A stretch of 64,000 nucleotides of DNA, taken from Rotaria sp. Silwood1. Its lineage: Eukaryota > Rotifera > Eurotatoria > Philodinida > Philodinidae. Of the stretch, positions 9,689-20,901 are shown piece after piece (positions within the stretch are counted from its first letter, which is position 1; each line of letters begins with the position of its first letter). Location: contig CAJNOP010000385.1 in NCBI GenBank assembly GCA_905250075.1, positions 132,325 through 196,324 of the forward strand, given 5' to 3'. A program made the translations under genes and the position numbers. The notes under the pieces are model-generated. The model saw only the letters and a list, made by a program, of their open reading frames with translations, did not search any database and was not told where the DNA came from.

Positions 9689-11878
9689 TTATCCAGAGTC
9701 TTCGATCTTACGTTGAGAATCATATTCTTCACGTAATCGCCAAAGTGCATCAACAAATGTAATAAAGTCAACTGTTTGAAGTTGTTTACCATTAAATGTT
9801 TTATAATAATTTGCTAATATTTGTATATATTCATCTGGATAAAATTGTTTTAAATGACGAGCATAAACAATCAATGCTGTACCTGTATGAAATCGATCAG
9901 CAAAAAGTGTAATTAAATCATTATGAATATGATTATCATTAAACCATTTTTGAATATCTTTTGATGTCCAATTTTTTAATGAAGTTTCTGGTTTATTCGA
10001 TTTTGTTGAAATCATTTTGTTAGATGCTTTTTGTATAGTAATAGACTTTTGATCAACAATCAAAATAGAAAGAAGTTCATGAAGAGCACTTGTGAACATT
10101 TTTCGTCCAAAATGTACATATCTTTGTCCAGCTATGCGAATTCCAAGCCAACCACTTGCTTTATAATTTTGATTTGGAGGATATATAGGCACAATACGTT
10201 TTTTTAATGTATCACAAGCATAAGAAAGTTCTTGTCTACATGATTTTGAATCATGATATTCTTTTGATACAATTAAAACAATAATACTAGCTGTTTCCAT
10301 AGCACCAGCAATTTCTTCCCAAAGATCATCTGAATAAATAGTATTATGATGTTCTTGTTTATAATCAACCCAAATAGGTATATGATGAGATAAATATTCA
10401 ACAAGTTCATGACAAAATATTGAATCACTATGTGAATAACTAATCATAATATGTGATTGTTCTCTTAAATTTTCTTTTGATATAGGTAAATATGAAAATT
10501 TTAAATTCCATAAAATTCCTTCAGTTGCTTTTTTTAAAGAACTTATATCACGTGGAATTGTTTTAATTTGTGTACTTGTATATAATAATGATGATGTAGC
10601 TAAATTTGATAATGTATGCATAAAATTAATATTTGATTTTAAATTTTCATGATAAGATTCATGAAATGATATACTCCATAAAATATTAGCTAATACTATT
10701 AATGTTTCATCACTCATATATTGATGAACTCTTGTTGTATTACTCGTAATCGTTGCATATTGAGTAAGTAATTGGCATAAACAATCTAATAATTGATTAT
10801 TTTCATTTAAACATTTTATAAGTATATCATCATTAACAAATAATTTACTTAAAACATGTAAAATTTCTGATATATGACAACATTTATAAAAAACTAAACC
10901 ATTTTGTGAAGAAGAAATTATAAATGAAATCATTTGTTCAAGTACATGACACATTAACTCATCATGTAAAATATTTTTTTGTTTAATTGTATTAGCTTCT
11001 ATAAGTAAAGCATGAGTTATAAATTGAATAAAACGAATGCATGAATAATCTTCTTCATTATAATCGATTTTCATTTGTTCATGACTTTCAATTAGAGCAT
11101 TAACACAATTTAATTGATTTAATACTTCAACAGCAATTGTATGTTGAGCAAGTTTTTGTAAAATAAGATTAATTAAACGATCAGTTTCATATGATGGTCT
11201 TGGTCCAGTTTGTTTTAACCATTGAATACATGCATTTGGCCATTCAGAATGAATTACACTTGGTACTAATTTTGTTATTCTACTAAATGCCTTTATTAAA
11301 GTAAGAATTTTATTAATAACTTTGTTTCTTTGCTTATGTTGCCAATTAGTTTTAGTAAATTCAAGTAAATATGAAAGAAGATTTGATGGTAGATCAGCTT
11401 CATTAATTGATACCAATAGACTTGAATAAGCAATAATAGGTAATAAACAATTAATAAGATGATCATATGTACCGTCATTTGTAAAATAATTTTGTTTAAG
11501 TAAAGGAATATAATTATGAAAAATAATTTCAAGACAATATGAATCTTTAATTGCAAGAAATAAATCTAATAAACATAAATCATTAAATGTATTCGATAAT
11601 GCTTCCAAAAATGAATTTGTATGATAAGAATTTTCATTGTTATCTGATAATTTTTTATCAAAAATTGGAATTACTCGATAAAAATTATCAACAATAGCAA
11701 GACCAAATGGTTTATTTTCCATTAATCCATTTGGTGTTGCATGTTGTAATTGAATCATTAAATGTTCAATTATATTAGAATATTCATTTGTTGTTTGATG
11801 TAAAGATAATCTTTTTAAATCATTAACAAAATCATTCGTCGCCATTTGACAACTCATATAAGTCAAATCACCACTCAT
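9689..11878 (-). CDS. Helical-repeat / TIR / SAM-like protein (729 aa), SARM1-like parts in permuted order
   Basis: Single-exon gene starting MSGDLTYMSC. Residues 1 to about 460 are almost entirely amphipathic helices, as in ARM/HEAT-type repeat scaffolds. Residues 476-600 are a TIR domain: HIMISYSHSD (first strand, box 1), IPIWVDYKQ, ASIIVLIVSKEYHDSKSCRQ and RIVPIYPP. Glu550 in SCRQEL sits where TIR NAD-cleaving enzymes carry their catalytic glutamate. Residues about 637-716 (WTSKDIQKWFNDN onward) look like a SAM-type helical domain. Human and fly SARM1 carry ARM-SAM-SAM-TIR; here the TIR precedes the SAM-like domain. By family knowledge a cytosolic NADase or signalling adaptor with an autoinhibitory helical N-terminus is plausible; this is inferred. 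The reading frame is strongly AT-rich like its surroundings. The stop at 9689-9691 is followed by a likely polyadenylation signal. Confidence 0.85.
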   Translation of the reverse strand: MSGDLTYMSCQMATNDFVNDLKRLSLHQTTNEYSNIIEHLMIQLQHATPNGLMENKPFGLAIVDNFYRVIPIFDKKLSDNNENSYHTNSFLEALSNTFNDLCLLDLFLAIKDSYCLEIIFHNYIPLLKQNYFTNDGTYDHLINCLLPIIAYSSLLVSINEADLPSNLLSYLLEFTKTNWQHKQRNKVINKILTLIKAFSRITKLVPSVIHSEWPNACIQWLKQTGPRPSYETDRLINLILQKLAQHTIAVEVLNQLNCVNALIESHEQMKIDYNEEDYSCIRFIQFITHALLIEANTIKQKNILHDELMCHVLEQMISFIISSSQNGLVFYKCCHISEILHVLSKLFVNDDILIKCLNENNQLLDCLCQLLTQYATITSNTTRVHQYMSDETLIVLANILWSISFHESYHENLKSNINFMHTLSNLATSSLLYTSTQIKTIPRDISSLKKATEGILWNLKFSYLPISKENLREQSHIMISYSHSDSIFCHELVEYLSHHIPIWVDYKQEHHNTIYSDDLWEEIAGAMETASIIVLIVSKEYHDSKSCRQELSYACDTLKKRIVPIYPPNQNYKASGWLGIRIAGQRYVHFGRKMFTSALHELLSILIVDQKSITIQKASNKMISTKSNKPETSLKNWTSKDIQKWFNDNHIHNDLITLFADRFHTGTALIVYARHLKQFYPDEYIQILANYYKTFNGKQLQTVDFITFVDALWRLREEYDSQRKIEDSG

Positions 11879-13076
11879 TTGATTTTTTTTTCTTGTATAA
11901 TTTAAAAATCATGCGCGTATCGTATATATAATATTACCTGACCATTAGAAAATTTTTTTTGTACGTCAGTCTTATTTATCATAGAGCAAATTAAGCATAC
12001 AAAACGTACATCGATAATTACTGTGTCATACTTACGATAGCAAAAAAACACGTCATACATATTACATATTGTATTTTTATAACTACAAGCTTTCATTGCC
12101 TCGGTTGAATAATCTCCTTTGTATGTATATAAAATACGTAGAGTATATATAAACCGGCATATAGAATATGAAAAATTAGGTGGATAGAATGAAATTTTGC
12201 ACTTTTTTATTAGTAGTATCAATGCATCTATTTCCTATTTCAATTTTATGTGAAATAGATTCTAATTGATCAATAGAATCATACTATTTTTCACACATAT
12301 TTTTGACTTTGTAATAGCATTCTATGATGGATTTTGACGGTTGTTTCTGCTACCATTTGTATAAATAATCTATATATTGCCATCATAGAACATAAAGACA
12401 AGAATATTTCTTCAGATTAGTTAAATTAACTTTGACTTCCATTATCCTCCATGAATATTACTCAGATCAATTTAGTAGAAATTTTTGGAAAACGGCGCAT
12501 TATAGAAAAGAATTTACTTCAATTTCATTGAGTTTTTCATCAACCAATACCATCGTTTTTATTGTGTCGATATCGTAAGATTCGATAATTAAATCGAGCA
12601 TGCAATGTATTCATTCTAAAGATTTATTTTTGAATGGTATTTGATTGATCATTATTTTCATTGAATAGAAACATTATTGTGTTGTTTTTGGTATCTTGTA
12701 TCGTTTCACTCTCCGAAGCAATGTACAGTAATTGTTTGCGAGTTTTCTTTACTTTTTCCAGCACATAACTCAAAATCTTATTTTGTGTCGAGATTATCTA
12801 AAGCTGCAGAAGTCGTGCGAATTTTGTAGAAATTTTGTTCTGAAGTTTCGTTTATTCTCGATCTGCATCACAAAATGAAAATTTTGAAGTGAGAACTCTG
12901 TTTTCTTTCGATATAATGAAAACGAGTTTCAGCACCAACACAGAGTATTCATTTGATAAAATGTTGCAGCCATCTTCCAAGTTTTCGTCGTATCGAAAAT
13001 CAGTAATTGAAATTTAAAATGTATTCATCAGTCTCGTACTTTAAATGACACTTAGATTATTGTGACTACGCATCGA
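11879..13076. other. 5' flank of the TIR gene, nothing recognised
   Basis: AT-rich. An open frame at 11902-12222 (-) lies just upstream of the TIR gene but shows no domain. Confidence 0.35.
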
Positions 13077-13925
13077 AGTACTTAGAGCATACCAAAGTTA
13101 GTGGCAGTGGCACTTTAATACTGTACAGTAAGCCTTAAAAAAGCTTCTGTTCATCTGAGCTGATCGTAAAAACAATGCTCTACATTTCTATGATATTTCA
13201 TCGTACTTCAACTGATATTATAATAATAAGATTTCGGCAAATAGTTATTTGTTATGATATGTGGCGGTTATATGAACGCTCATGTCGAAAAACAAGAGAG
13301 GAATATTTCTTGAATAGCTCTTTAATAGTAAAAAAAAATAGGAAAATGCAGCTTTCATCGTTGGAAAGAGGAGATCATGATGCATTGAATCGTAGATAAC
13401 AGGACTTTCTGACTTTTTTCAAGAACAAATGTAGTCCCATTGGCTGTTTACAGTGAATTTTCAATTATCAGGTGTGTGTGGTCAAATTGTCAATCGAAAA
13501 TCTACAGAACTGCGAAAATATTAACGGTTTATATTTTATCATTCAGTCGTTACAAGTTTTCTAGCAAATACTATGAAAAAAGATCACTTTTTTGCTTTTT
13601 CTTTTTTAATAAGAAAAAACATTTTTCTGATATTTAGAAAACTAATTGAAAAAGCTTCAAGAGTCATATAAGAAAAGACTAAAATATACGATTCAATGTG
13701 TCGTGATCTTCTTTTTCCAACGGTGAAAAAAACTACAGTATCATAACAAACAGATTTTTGTCAAAAGTTCATTATCATGATATGAGTGTTGAAGCATGAT
13801 GCAATATCACAGAAATGTAGAGCATTGTTTTTACTATCAGTTCATATAGATAGAAGCTTTTTTAAAGCTTACTATACGGTATTGAAGTGCCACTGTCACT
13901 ACTTTTGGTATGCCCTAAGTATTTA
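13077..13925. mobile_element. Long foldback element (about 850 bp)
   Basis: The left arm starts GTACTTAGAGCATACCAAA and the right arm ends TTTTGGTATGCCCTAAGTA. The arms match over roughly 120 bases at high identity (shared ACAATGCTCTACATTTCT). They then continue with lower identity to about 13390 and 13690, including CGTTGGAAA and CATTGAATCGTA. The unique centre is about 300 bases. No convincing target duplication is visible. There are no recognisable coding genes inside, so this is a non-autonomous foldback or MITE-like element. Confidence 0.7.
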
Positions 13926-14167
13926 TCAAAATAAATCTTTGATAAACTTTACTTTATTTTCAAGAAACTTTTCGTGTTAAATTATGTTCAGTTAATGAAT
14001 CCGATACTACTAGAAAAATAAAAGAGTATTTTATAATTAGTTCGATAAAGACTATTACCTTGTTGTCTTTAAAAATGTAAGTTCGGACAACTGCTTGTAT
14101 ATCATATCAACTGGGTCGAAAAATTTTATTTCTTGCCAACTCAAAGAAAAATACATCATTCGAAAGA

Positions 14168-14232
14168 GGGTATGGGCACGAGTGAAGAAAAGATGAAAAC
14201 TCACACTATATTCCACACCCATACTCGCACCC
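14168..14232. repeat. Telomere-like island, decayed
   Basis: GGGTATGGGCACGAGTG, a linker rich in GAAAAGA, then CACACTATATTCCACACCCA and CTCGCACCC. Head-to-head polarity. Confidence 0.6.
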
Positions 14233-14512
14233 AATAGTTAAGTAAATCTGACTAAAAATATTTCATAATAGATATAATAATTATCTCGGTATAGAATATG
14301 ATTTTCTCAATAGTATTCTTTCTGTTCGAGGAAAAAACTTAGGAGCATAAAAAAAAAGGTTACTAAAGGTCTATTTCGATCAAAGTTAAGATAGCAACTA
14401 AAGTATTAAAGAAATGAAATAAATTCATGCGAATTATCAATACTTTTAATGATAATTAATAGATGAATAATCTTATTTAAATAATAATAGAATGCAGTAC
14501 TAGTTCATTTCT

Positions 14513-14588
14513 AGGTGTGGGTGTGGGTGTGGGTGCAGGTGTAGATGTTTGAATCTATACCCACAGGCAGACGCACACATACACTCTT
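14513..14588. repeat. Telomere-like island
   Basis: The left arm carries four near-perfect GTGTGG units then GCAGGTGTAGATG. The right arm is TATACCCACAGGCAGACGCA then CACATACACTC. Only about 280 bases separate it from the previous island. Confidence 0.75.
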
Positions 14589-14639
14589 AGATATTTTCTA
14601 TGGCGTCCTAGTTCTTTGTTCTCATTGTTACTAATTGTA

Positions 14640-14880
14640 ACGATTTTGATAGAGTGCATTGTCTTTGCTTCTTACAATTTGTTGTACCTTGTCTCTATTA
14701 CAATGTATTTATCTTCTGTTCTTGCTGCCTTTCCTTTGGTGTTCCTTCCTTTTCTCTTATAGACTAGTATATAAGTGTGTGCTCTGTATGAAAGCGACAC
14801 GACTCTAGATAAGAATAAATACAGTCAAGCACAATTCCATTAGCGCTAGCTCTTCTTCTGTCTAAAAATCATCATAGAAA
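14640..14880 (+). mobile_element. Possible solo LTR or promoter/poly(A) cassette
   Basis: TATATAAGTGTGTGCTC (14770-14786) is followed about 40 bases later by AATAAATACAG (14814-14824), the compact TATA-then-AATAAA layout of an LTR. The segment is less AT-rich than its flanks. No second copy, primer-binding site or target duplication was identified, so the call is weak. Confidence 0.25.
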
Positions 14881-15942
14881 TGATCCATATATGTTGTGAA
14901 TAGCTGGAGTATACCTTAGGCAGTCTATGTTCGAAGTCTACGATCAGAGAAACAAAACTGTTCTGTTTTGAAAATTGATTTTTAACGAAAAGGATACTTT
15001 TGTTCTGTTATTGGAAAATTTTGGAATACTTAAGCGTAGTTTCAAGTGGCGCTCAGTAGCTAAAAGCGGCTTAAAATGGCTCAACGTACTTGAAAATAGT
15101 GCAAAACAGCTTCAAATACAAAATTCCTGTTTCCTTCTTGTTAATATTCCTAATCAAGTTTTGGCTAAAACAGAAAGCATCTCTCATATCAAAGAATCGC
15201 AAGTTTCAGATAAATTAAGAGAGGGAAACACAAAATATGGAACTGCCTCGAAATAATCATCCATACACATGATTAAAAAAAACATCTTCAAGAAATCCCT
15301 TTATATCACATTGATTTCCATTGCTTCTAATTTTTTATTTGCTCCTTAAAAGTTTTATTGTATTCTTTATATGATTTTATTAATTTTTGTTTAAGTTTGC
15401 ATGTTATTTGTTTCAATTGTATTCTTTTGTATCTTAGTTGTTTTTAATTAAGCTTCTCTTTGTAACACAGGACCCTAAAGAGTCGTTCAATATATTTACA
15501 AAATAAACAGGAAACGCGTCAATGAAGTTAGGCTCTCTTGTGTACTTATTTAATGTGAACTTTAAGCAGAAATATATTCTTGGATTTGAGTGACCATATT
15601 CGACTAAAACTTGGCTGATAAAAAGCAAGAGTTGAGACTAATCGATTGATTTCTGTCTTTGTTAAAGCATTGACCGATATAATTTTGAATAGACTTATAC
15701 CCTCATCCTCAGCTACCCCTACCCTTATTGCAATAGCATATGCTTTCCGATATTCTTTGTCGGTTGACATAGCCTTTAGAGTATGTATGTTGAAGGTTCT
15801 TCAATTAATTATCTGTTAAATCTTCGTGATATTGTTTATTGATATATCGAAGAAGTTTAGGATTTTCGCATTGAAAATATTTATTTTATTGTATTTATAA
15901 TGGCAGTTTCTAAAGAAATCTAATTATGATTGTGTCAGTTGC
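14881..15942. other. Intergenic, nothing firmly recognised
   Basis: A minus-strand open frame at 15546-15770 (MSTDKEYRKAYAIAIRVG...) has coding-like composition but no family I can name. The plus-strand frame at 14975-15256 looks like chance. Confidence 0.3.
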
Positions 15943-15957
15943 AGTCACACCCACACC
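15943..15957 (-). repeat. Short telomere-like array at the 3' end of the F-box gene
   Basis: CACACCCACACCC on the plus strand reads GGGTGTGGGTGTG going outward from the F-box gene. It begins at the base after the gene's TAG stop. Confidence 0.6.
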
Positions 15958-17702
15958 CTATCCTAACCAAAAATAATAATTATGTTTGTCATTCGTAATA
16001 ATACAGTTGGTACGGTTGAATCGTGTGTTTTGTTGTTCTAGCCATTCTATAGTAATTGGCGTAAAGTTTTTTCGCTGAATGTACACATGTAGACTGATCA
16101 AATGACGCATCTTACGTAAGATAAAATCAATAGTATTGCTGTGGGAATGGACACCTAACGATAAATGCTGACATTGCGAGGAAAATATTGGCAAGATTTT
16201 TTCAAGTTCATTTTTATCAAAACATTGTGATGCATTTCGGTCTAAACTAAAATTCATTGAACGAATCTTCCGTGAGAGATGTTGACAAATGCATATATCA
16301 GTCCAATTATCTGTCAACAATTTTAGCGTACTCTTTTTGACGGTCAATGAACATAGATGTGGTGTTTTATCTAATAAAATATTAAAATCTTCTAGGGATA
16401 ACGCTGCACCATCGCCAATAGTGATGTGTTGTAATTTCGTCAAGATATGAGCCCAAGGTAGTGCATTAAAGGAAGTATTGATTATCAAATTGATGATAGA
16501 ACTTCGATAAAACATAGGATCAGGTGGCGAATAGCTTTTCAAGTGTAATGTTTTCGTATTTGTATTCACGTTGATACTCCGATAATCAATAAAGTCTCTC
16601 GACCAATCTAACATCTTCATTTTTGAAGTTTTAAAAACTGTAAATACTTCAAAAGACAATGGTATTGTATAAAGAATAACATGTCTCAAATCTGTATTAC
16701 ATATGCCATATTCATGATCATGAGTAGGTGTTTCATGACGAGCAGATATATCACAACGTACAAAGCAGTTCTTTTCCAATGTATAGAATGGCGTAGAGAA
16801 AGATGCTGCAACTTGTTTAAGTTGATACAATTGACGATCACGACATTTGAACTGAAAATAGAACTTAAAACTTTTCAAGGATGGAACCGATGCAGAAATG
16901 ATTTGTGCCCATGTTTCACCACGAGAAAAGGGTTCTCCTACTTCTTTTTGATACACTTCTAGATCATTTAATTGAGGCAGATCCGTCAGTGATTGTTGGA
17001 TGTGTAAACAATCTTGATAATCTTCATAAATGACTTTCAGATGTTTTAATGTTCGTGGCCATACTAATAGTTTATTTCTTGTACAATGACCTACAATTGT
17101 ATACTCGATCGTTTCGAGTCCAGAGAAATTCTATAGAAATGAAAAAGAATTATTCTTTGTGGTTCAACGAGCTTCGTCTGCCTTCTTACTTTGAGCCAAC
17201 TTGTGTTGGGACATGAACTAAAAATGAGTTTTTTCAACGTTGGAAGTTCGAATTCCGGAATATTTTCTTCACATACTGATTCAATTTCGAGCGATACCAA
17301 GTTTGAAAGAGATGGAAGCTGAGGAAATAGTGGATATGAATGATTGGATTGCATTTTAACGATAGATAAAGAGCGCAATTGAGAAAATTTATCAGTAAAA
17401 CCATGATTTTCAAAGAAGTAGGCTAATTCTTGTGGTGTATGCTCACTATCGGAAAGCTTCAATGAACGCCACCGATTGGTGTCTTGATATTGAAAGATGG
17501 TGTCAAAGTTCTTCTTACTGACAGATGTTAAGTCGAATGTATCACAAAATTCGGCGAGTATGCTTTGAAAACGAGAATTCAGATTTGCGAATGCGATGAC
17601 TGCATCAATGCAAGTTATATAAGATAAAATTTCAATAAAAATCTCATTGGGAATACTTTCAAATAATGTAACGTCATTTTGATAATGTAGTTTACTAATC
17701 AT
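15958..17702 (-). CDS. F-box / leucine-rich-repeat-like protein, two exons (about 561 aa)
   Basis: The start chosen is the ATG at 17700-17702 (MISKLHYQND), because the F-box follows at once: LFESIPNEIFIEILSYI then DAVIAFANLNSRFQSIL. This is the classic Pro/hydrophobic F-box pattern that binds Skp1. An upstream in-frame ATG at 17891 would add 63 unlikely residues. Exon 1 ends at 17190 after TGG CTC AAA. The intron 17131-17189 (59 nt, GTAAG...TATAG, phase 0) is required because the reading frame continues as NFSGLETIEYTIVGHCTRNK. The rest has irregular leucine-rich segments (LPSLSNLVSLEIESVC, LTDLPQLNDLEVYQKEVG) suited to substrate recognition. The likely role is as an SCF ubiquitin ligase adaptor; substrates are unknown. 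The final codons FWLG-stop touch a telomere-like GGGTGTGGGTGTG array, so the C-terminus could be slightly truncated. A possible poly(A) signal lies near 15880. Confidence 0.8.
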
Positions 17703-18484
17703 AATGGCATTCACTGTACCAAATAATGTTGAATAATTTATTTTGCTATTGATATTTCTCTCGCACAGCTTCACCGAAATGAAAACGATACACGAATTGC
17801 ATGTTATTGTGTAAGAATAAGTTACAGCTTGCAAAGCACACAATCCATGACTCATTACAAAAGAGAAAAAAGTTGGCAAATAGGCGAGCATGTGCTGACG
17901 GTGATGTGAGTGAATGAAGGTATCAAGATAAAATTTATTTGCATTACGATTTTGTTAAAACACCTAAAATGTGAGTAATAAGATAAAACCTCGAAAGTGT
18001 AGATGTGAATGCTGAAGTGATGAAAATCTACACTCCACTCTCATGACGACACCTCGAACCACTTTCAATAGTCTGACTTCGAATCTGAAATAAAAACGAA
18101 ATCAACTTACAAAGTGAAATTGGAATGTGATACCTTGATTGCATGAAGATTTGTTTCTAACTATTTGATGTTCAAAAACGTTGTCAAAGATAATCATATT
18201 TTATATATTTATATGTAATTTGAAATTTTGATTGCATTACAGATTTATTAATAGTGATTCAAGAATTTCTCCTTATATTAATTAAGTAACATTATCAATC
18301 CTGTTTACCAATTTACAGGAAACAAAAATACCGAATTTAATTGGATGGAAAACTTGCATGTAGGAAAATATTTGAAAAATGTCGAAATCGGGGAGATTTG
18401 TGAAAGAATGTGTTTCTCTAAGAAGAAGTCATAAATTCAATAAGTTGAATTCTTTGTTGACTTGCTCTTCTTTAGTTTATCTAT
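17703..18484. other. 5' flank of the F-box gene
   Basis: No further gene. GTGTAGATGTGAATGCTGAA (17998-18017), followed by ATCTACACTCCACTCTC, may be a heavily decayed telomere-like island. Confidence 0.35.
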
Positions 18485-18602
18485 TTATCGACTGAGAATG
18501 CCACCGTATTTGCATGCGTAACATTCATCTCTCAATGCCTTTTTGACTTCTGCTAACCTTTTCTTGTATGCTTTTTCCTTTCGGTAATGTTTCTTGACAT
18601 CT
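18485..18602 (-). pseudogene. Short lysine-rich coding remnant
   Basis: The frame DVKKHYRKEKAYKKRLAEVK, then KALRDECYACKYGGILSR and stop, has strong coding character and a CxxC-like pair (CYAC). It is only 38 residues with no start or proven splice sites. Upstream sequence continues in a Ser/Asp/Lys-rich style in another frame, suggesting a frameshift. Family unknown. Confidence 0.35.
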
Positions 18603-19094
18603 GTTCTTTTTATTATCACTATCACTGTTCATTTAAATCATCGACAAATATCTGTGTAGAGACCAAATAATATAAACTTTGATAGCAATCAATGATTTCA
18701 CGATCCAGATATAAGGAAATAATGCTATGAACACGTAACAATGATTATCAATATTTATCTACCGATCAAAGATGACGGATTTCAAGTGTGACTAAGATGG
18801 TATAATCATTTATCTAATTCACTGACAATAGTGTCATCTGCAAATATAATTCTTGACCGAGTCTTTCTTACGCAATAAAAGACTTATTTATATAGAATCC
18901 TTGAAAAGATAGATTGGAAGGCCGGGTACTTTTATTATTGCTTTGCGCCAAGACTGAAAGATTTTAAACTTCTTTGTTACATTTAATATGGGAATCTGTG
19001 ACTGTCCAAAATAAGGCACAGATTATTGACTTTGGTATATTTACATATACAAGGTTTTTCTTAAATAAAAAAGTTTTCCAAAACTTTCTCAAAA
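18603..19094. other. Intergenic, nothing recognised
   Basis: AT-rich sequence without a supported feature. Confidence 0.35.
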
Positions 19095-19171
19095 GGGTGT
19101 GTGTGGGTGGGTGTGGGGTGGGGATAGGGGTAGGGGTGCATGGAAACGGAAAGAAGACAACACCCACACCC
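19095..19171. repeat. Telomere-like island
   Basis: GGGTGTGTGTGGGTGGGTGT and GGGGTGGGGATAGGGGTAGG on the left; ACACCCACACCC on the right after the linker GCATGGAAACGGAAAGAAG. Head-to-head polarity. Confidence 0.8.
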
Positions 19172-19224
19172 TTCCCGGTGAAAAATATTCTGAAGAAACT
19201 CCCGATTATTTTTGATTAGCGACG

Positions 19225-19487
19225 GAAAAATCCGATTTTTCAAACAAAACTTCTATCTTTTCTAGAAGAATCCGATTAAAATCGATTAAAATTCTATAAT
19301 CGATTTTAAAATCCATCAACTCAATCACTTAGTTTTGATTCACCCAACTAAAATTGGATTTTAATCGGACAATCGATTTTAATCTGCTCAATCGATTGAA
19401 ATCCCAATCATCAAAAATCGAATTGAAAGATTATCAATGGATTAGCTTAGATTAACCTAACTAAAATCAGATTTTAATCGGAGAATC
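19225..19487. repeat. Degenerate repeat built on AATCGATTTTAATCGG
   Basis: ATCGATTAAAAT / ATTTTAATCGG units recur in both orientations between two telomere-like islands. It is low-complexity and non-coding. Its position between two islands is what an old subtelomeric repeat would look like, but that is inference. Confidence 0.55.
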
Positions 19488-19488
19488 A

Positions 19489-19863
19489 GGGTGTGGGTGT
19501 GGGTGTGGGTGTGAGTGCGGGTGTGGCTGTGGCTGTGGGTGGTGTGGCTGTAGGTGGTGTGACTGTGGGTGTGGGTGTTGGTGTGGGTTGGGTGTGGGTG
19601 TTGGTGTGGGTTGGGTGTGGGTGTNNNNNNNNNNTTGGTGTGGGTTGGGTGTGGGTGTTGGTGTGGGTTGGGTGTGGGTGTGGGTTGGGTGTGGGTTGGG
19701 TGTGGGTGTGGGTGTGGGTGTGGTGTGGGCGTGGGTGTGGATGCGAGAGTGGGTGTGGGTGGGTGCGGATGTGTCTTCACTTCACTCGAACTGATATCCA
19801 CACTCACACCCACACCCACACCCTACACCCAACCACATCCATCCGCACACCCACACCCAAACA
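19489..19863. repeat. Largest telomere-like island, with an assembly gap
   Basis: About 280 bases of GTGTGG-rich sequence, including higher-order units of roughly 18 bases (GTGTGGGTGTTGGTGTGGGT repeated), are interrupted by ten N at 19625-19634. A 35-base linker (TCTTCACTTCACTCGAACTG) follows, then a C-rich arm of about 70 bases. The repetitive left arm is much longer than the right one. The open frames across it encode only VGVGVG or THTHPHP and are not genes. Confidence 0.9.
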
Positions 19864-20411
19864 CAAGAAAATTATTACAAAAATAATACTAGTCTAGTAA
19901 ATTGATTTGTCTATAATTATTTCATATGTAACATTCATCTAAAATAAGAAATGACAGTTTTACATATAAAGGATACAGAAATATTTAATAACCATTCATT
20001 TTGACTAACTATAGGAGTTCTTGTGAGCAAATTCACTTCTAAGTATTGACTTATCTTGTGCGTTATATCTTTATCAATTATTGGCATGTTTTTTTCTTCT
20101 TCTATACATAAATATATTTTTTTCTTTCTTTCTCTTGTCCTTGTGGGAGAGGAAGGGGGTATGCTATGTAACATTGGGAGGAAACCAGCTGTTTACCTAT
20201 TATGTTTTATACTTCTAACATTTCTATTCATTTCATTCGTTTTTTATGTAAATGTGAACCAATCAAGGCACAAAATGAATTTACTAAATGTATAAAAAAT
20301 TGCTTTTATGATAATGACGTGATAAATGGAAAAATGTTCTTGCTTGAGTGCCAGTAAACAACACGGCAATAACGAAACGCGATGAAAAAAGTCAAAGAAA
20401 AGAAGTAATAC

Positions 20412-20424
20412 TATATATAAAAGG
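20412..20424 (+). promoter_or_regulatory. TATA-box-like sequence
   Basis: TATATATAAAAGG, about 115 bases before the ATG of the fragment at 20526. It suits a metazoan core promoter. No experimental support. Confidence 0.4.
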
Positions 20425-20525
20425 GGACTCTTTTCTCTTTGTCTGTATAGCTTTCATTCACCCATCGTTTCGCGCCAACGACATATATAATTAACATTAT
20501 CGTTGGTGCTTATTTACATGTACAT

Positions 20526-20795
20526 ATGGATGAAAAAAGCGTCAAGAAGATGCCCGCCACTTCTAAAAGCACTTCTGTAACAAAATCATCTAACACGCCT
20601 TCTACTATTGTTTAGTCTCAGAATATACCGACCGGACGATGTATTCTTCAAAATTTTGTTCTTATTTAGCTCAACGCTTACATTGACGAATCAAACGATC
20701 ACGTTCATCATTTGTTGGCTCTATTACGACGCCATCTCAATAGAATCAGTAATGGGCGGGAGACGGTTGGTCGACGAAATGACCCTAATGGAAAA
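20526..20795 (+). pseudogene. 5' fragment of a protein gene, stopped twice and cut by a palindromic repeat
   Basis: A TATA box is followed by ATG (20526-20528) and MDEKSVKKMPATSKSTSVTK, then a TAG after STIV. The same frame continues as CILQNFVLI, stop, then LNAYIDESNDHVHHLLALLR. The QNFVLIW-LNAYIDESN pattern resembles an N-terminal motif I associate, from memory, with large rotifer proteins that continue into TPR or ADP-ribosyltransferase regions. That association is tentative. Downstream (from about 20765) the sequence belongs to the left arm of the large palindrome, so the rest of the gene is missing. Confidence 0.4.
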
Positions 20796-20901
20796 TAATT
20801 TGAGTAGTAATTTCTTTCAAAGCATTTATACTTCTTTTTTCAACAGTATGCTACTCTCGACTCACAGGAAAACGTTCGCAGACACTTTATAGTGTATTGA
20901 A

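Noticed and set aside
16681..16962. Plus-strand frame within exon 2 of the F-box gene
   Set aside because: Antisense shadow of the spliced gene.
19457..19897. Long open frames rich in Val/Gly/Trp or His/Thr/Pro over the large telomere-like island
   Set aside because: They are translations of GTGTGG/CCACAC repeats, open in several frames on both strands and crossing N; not genes.
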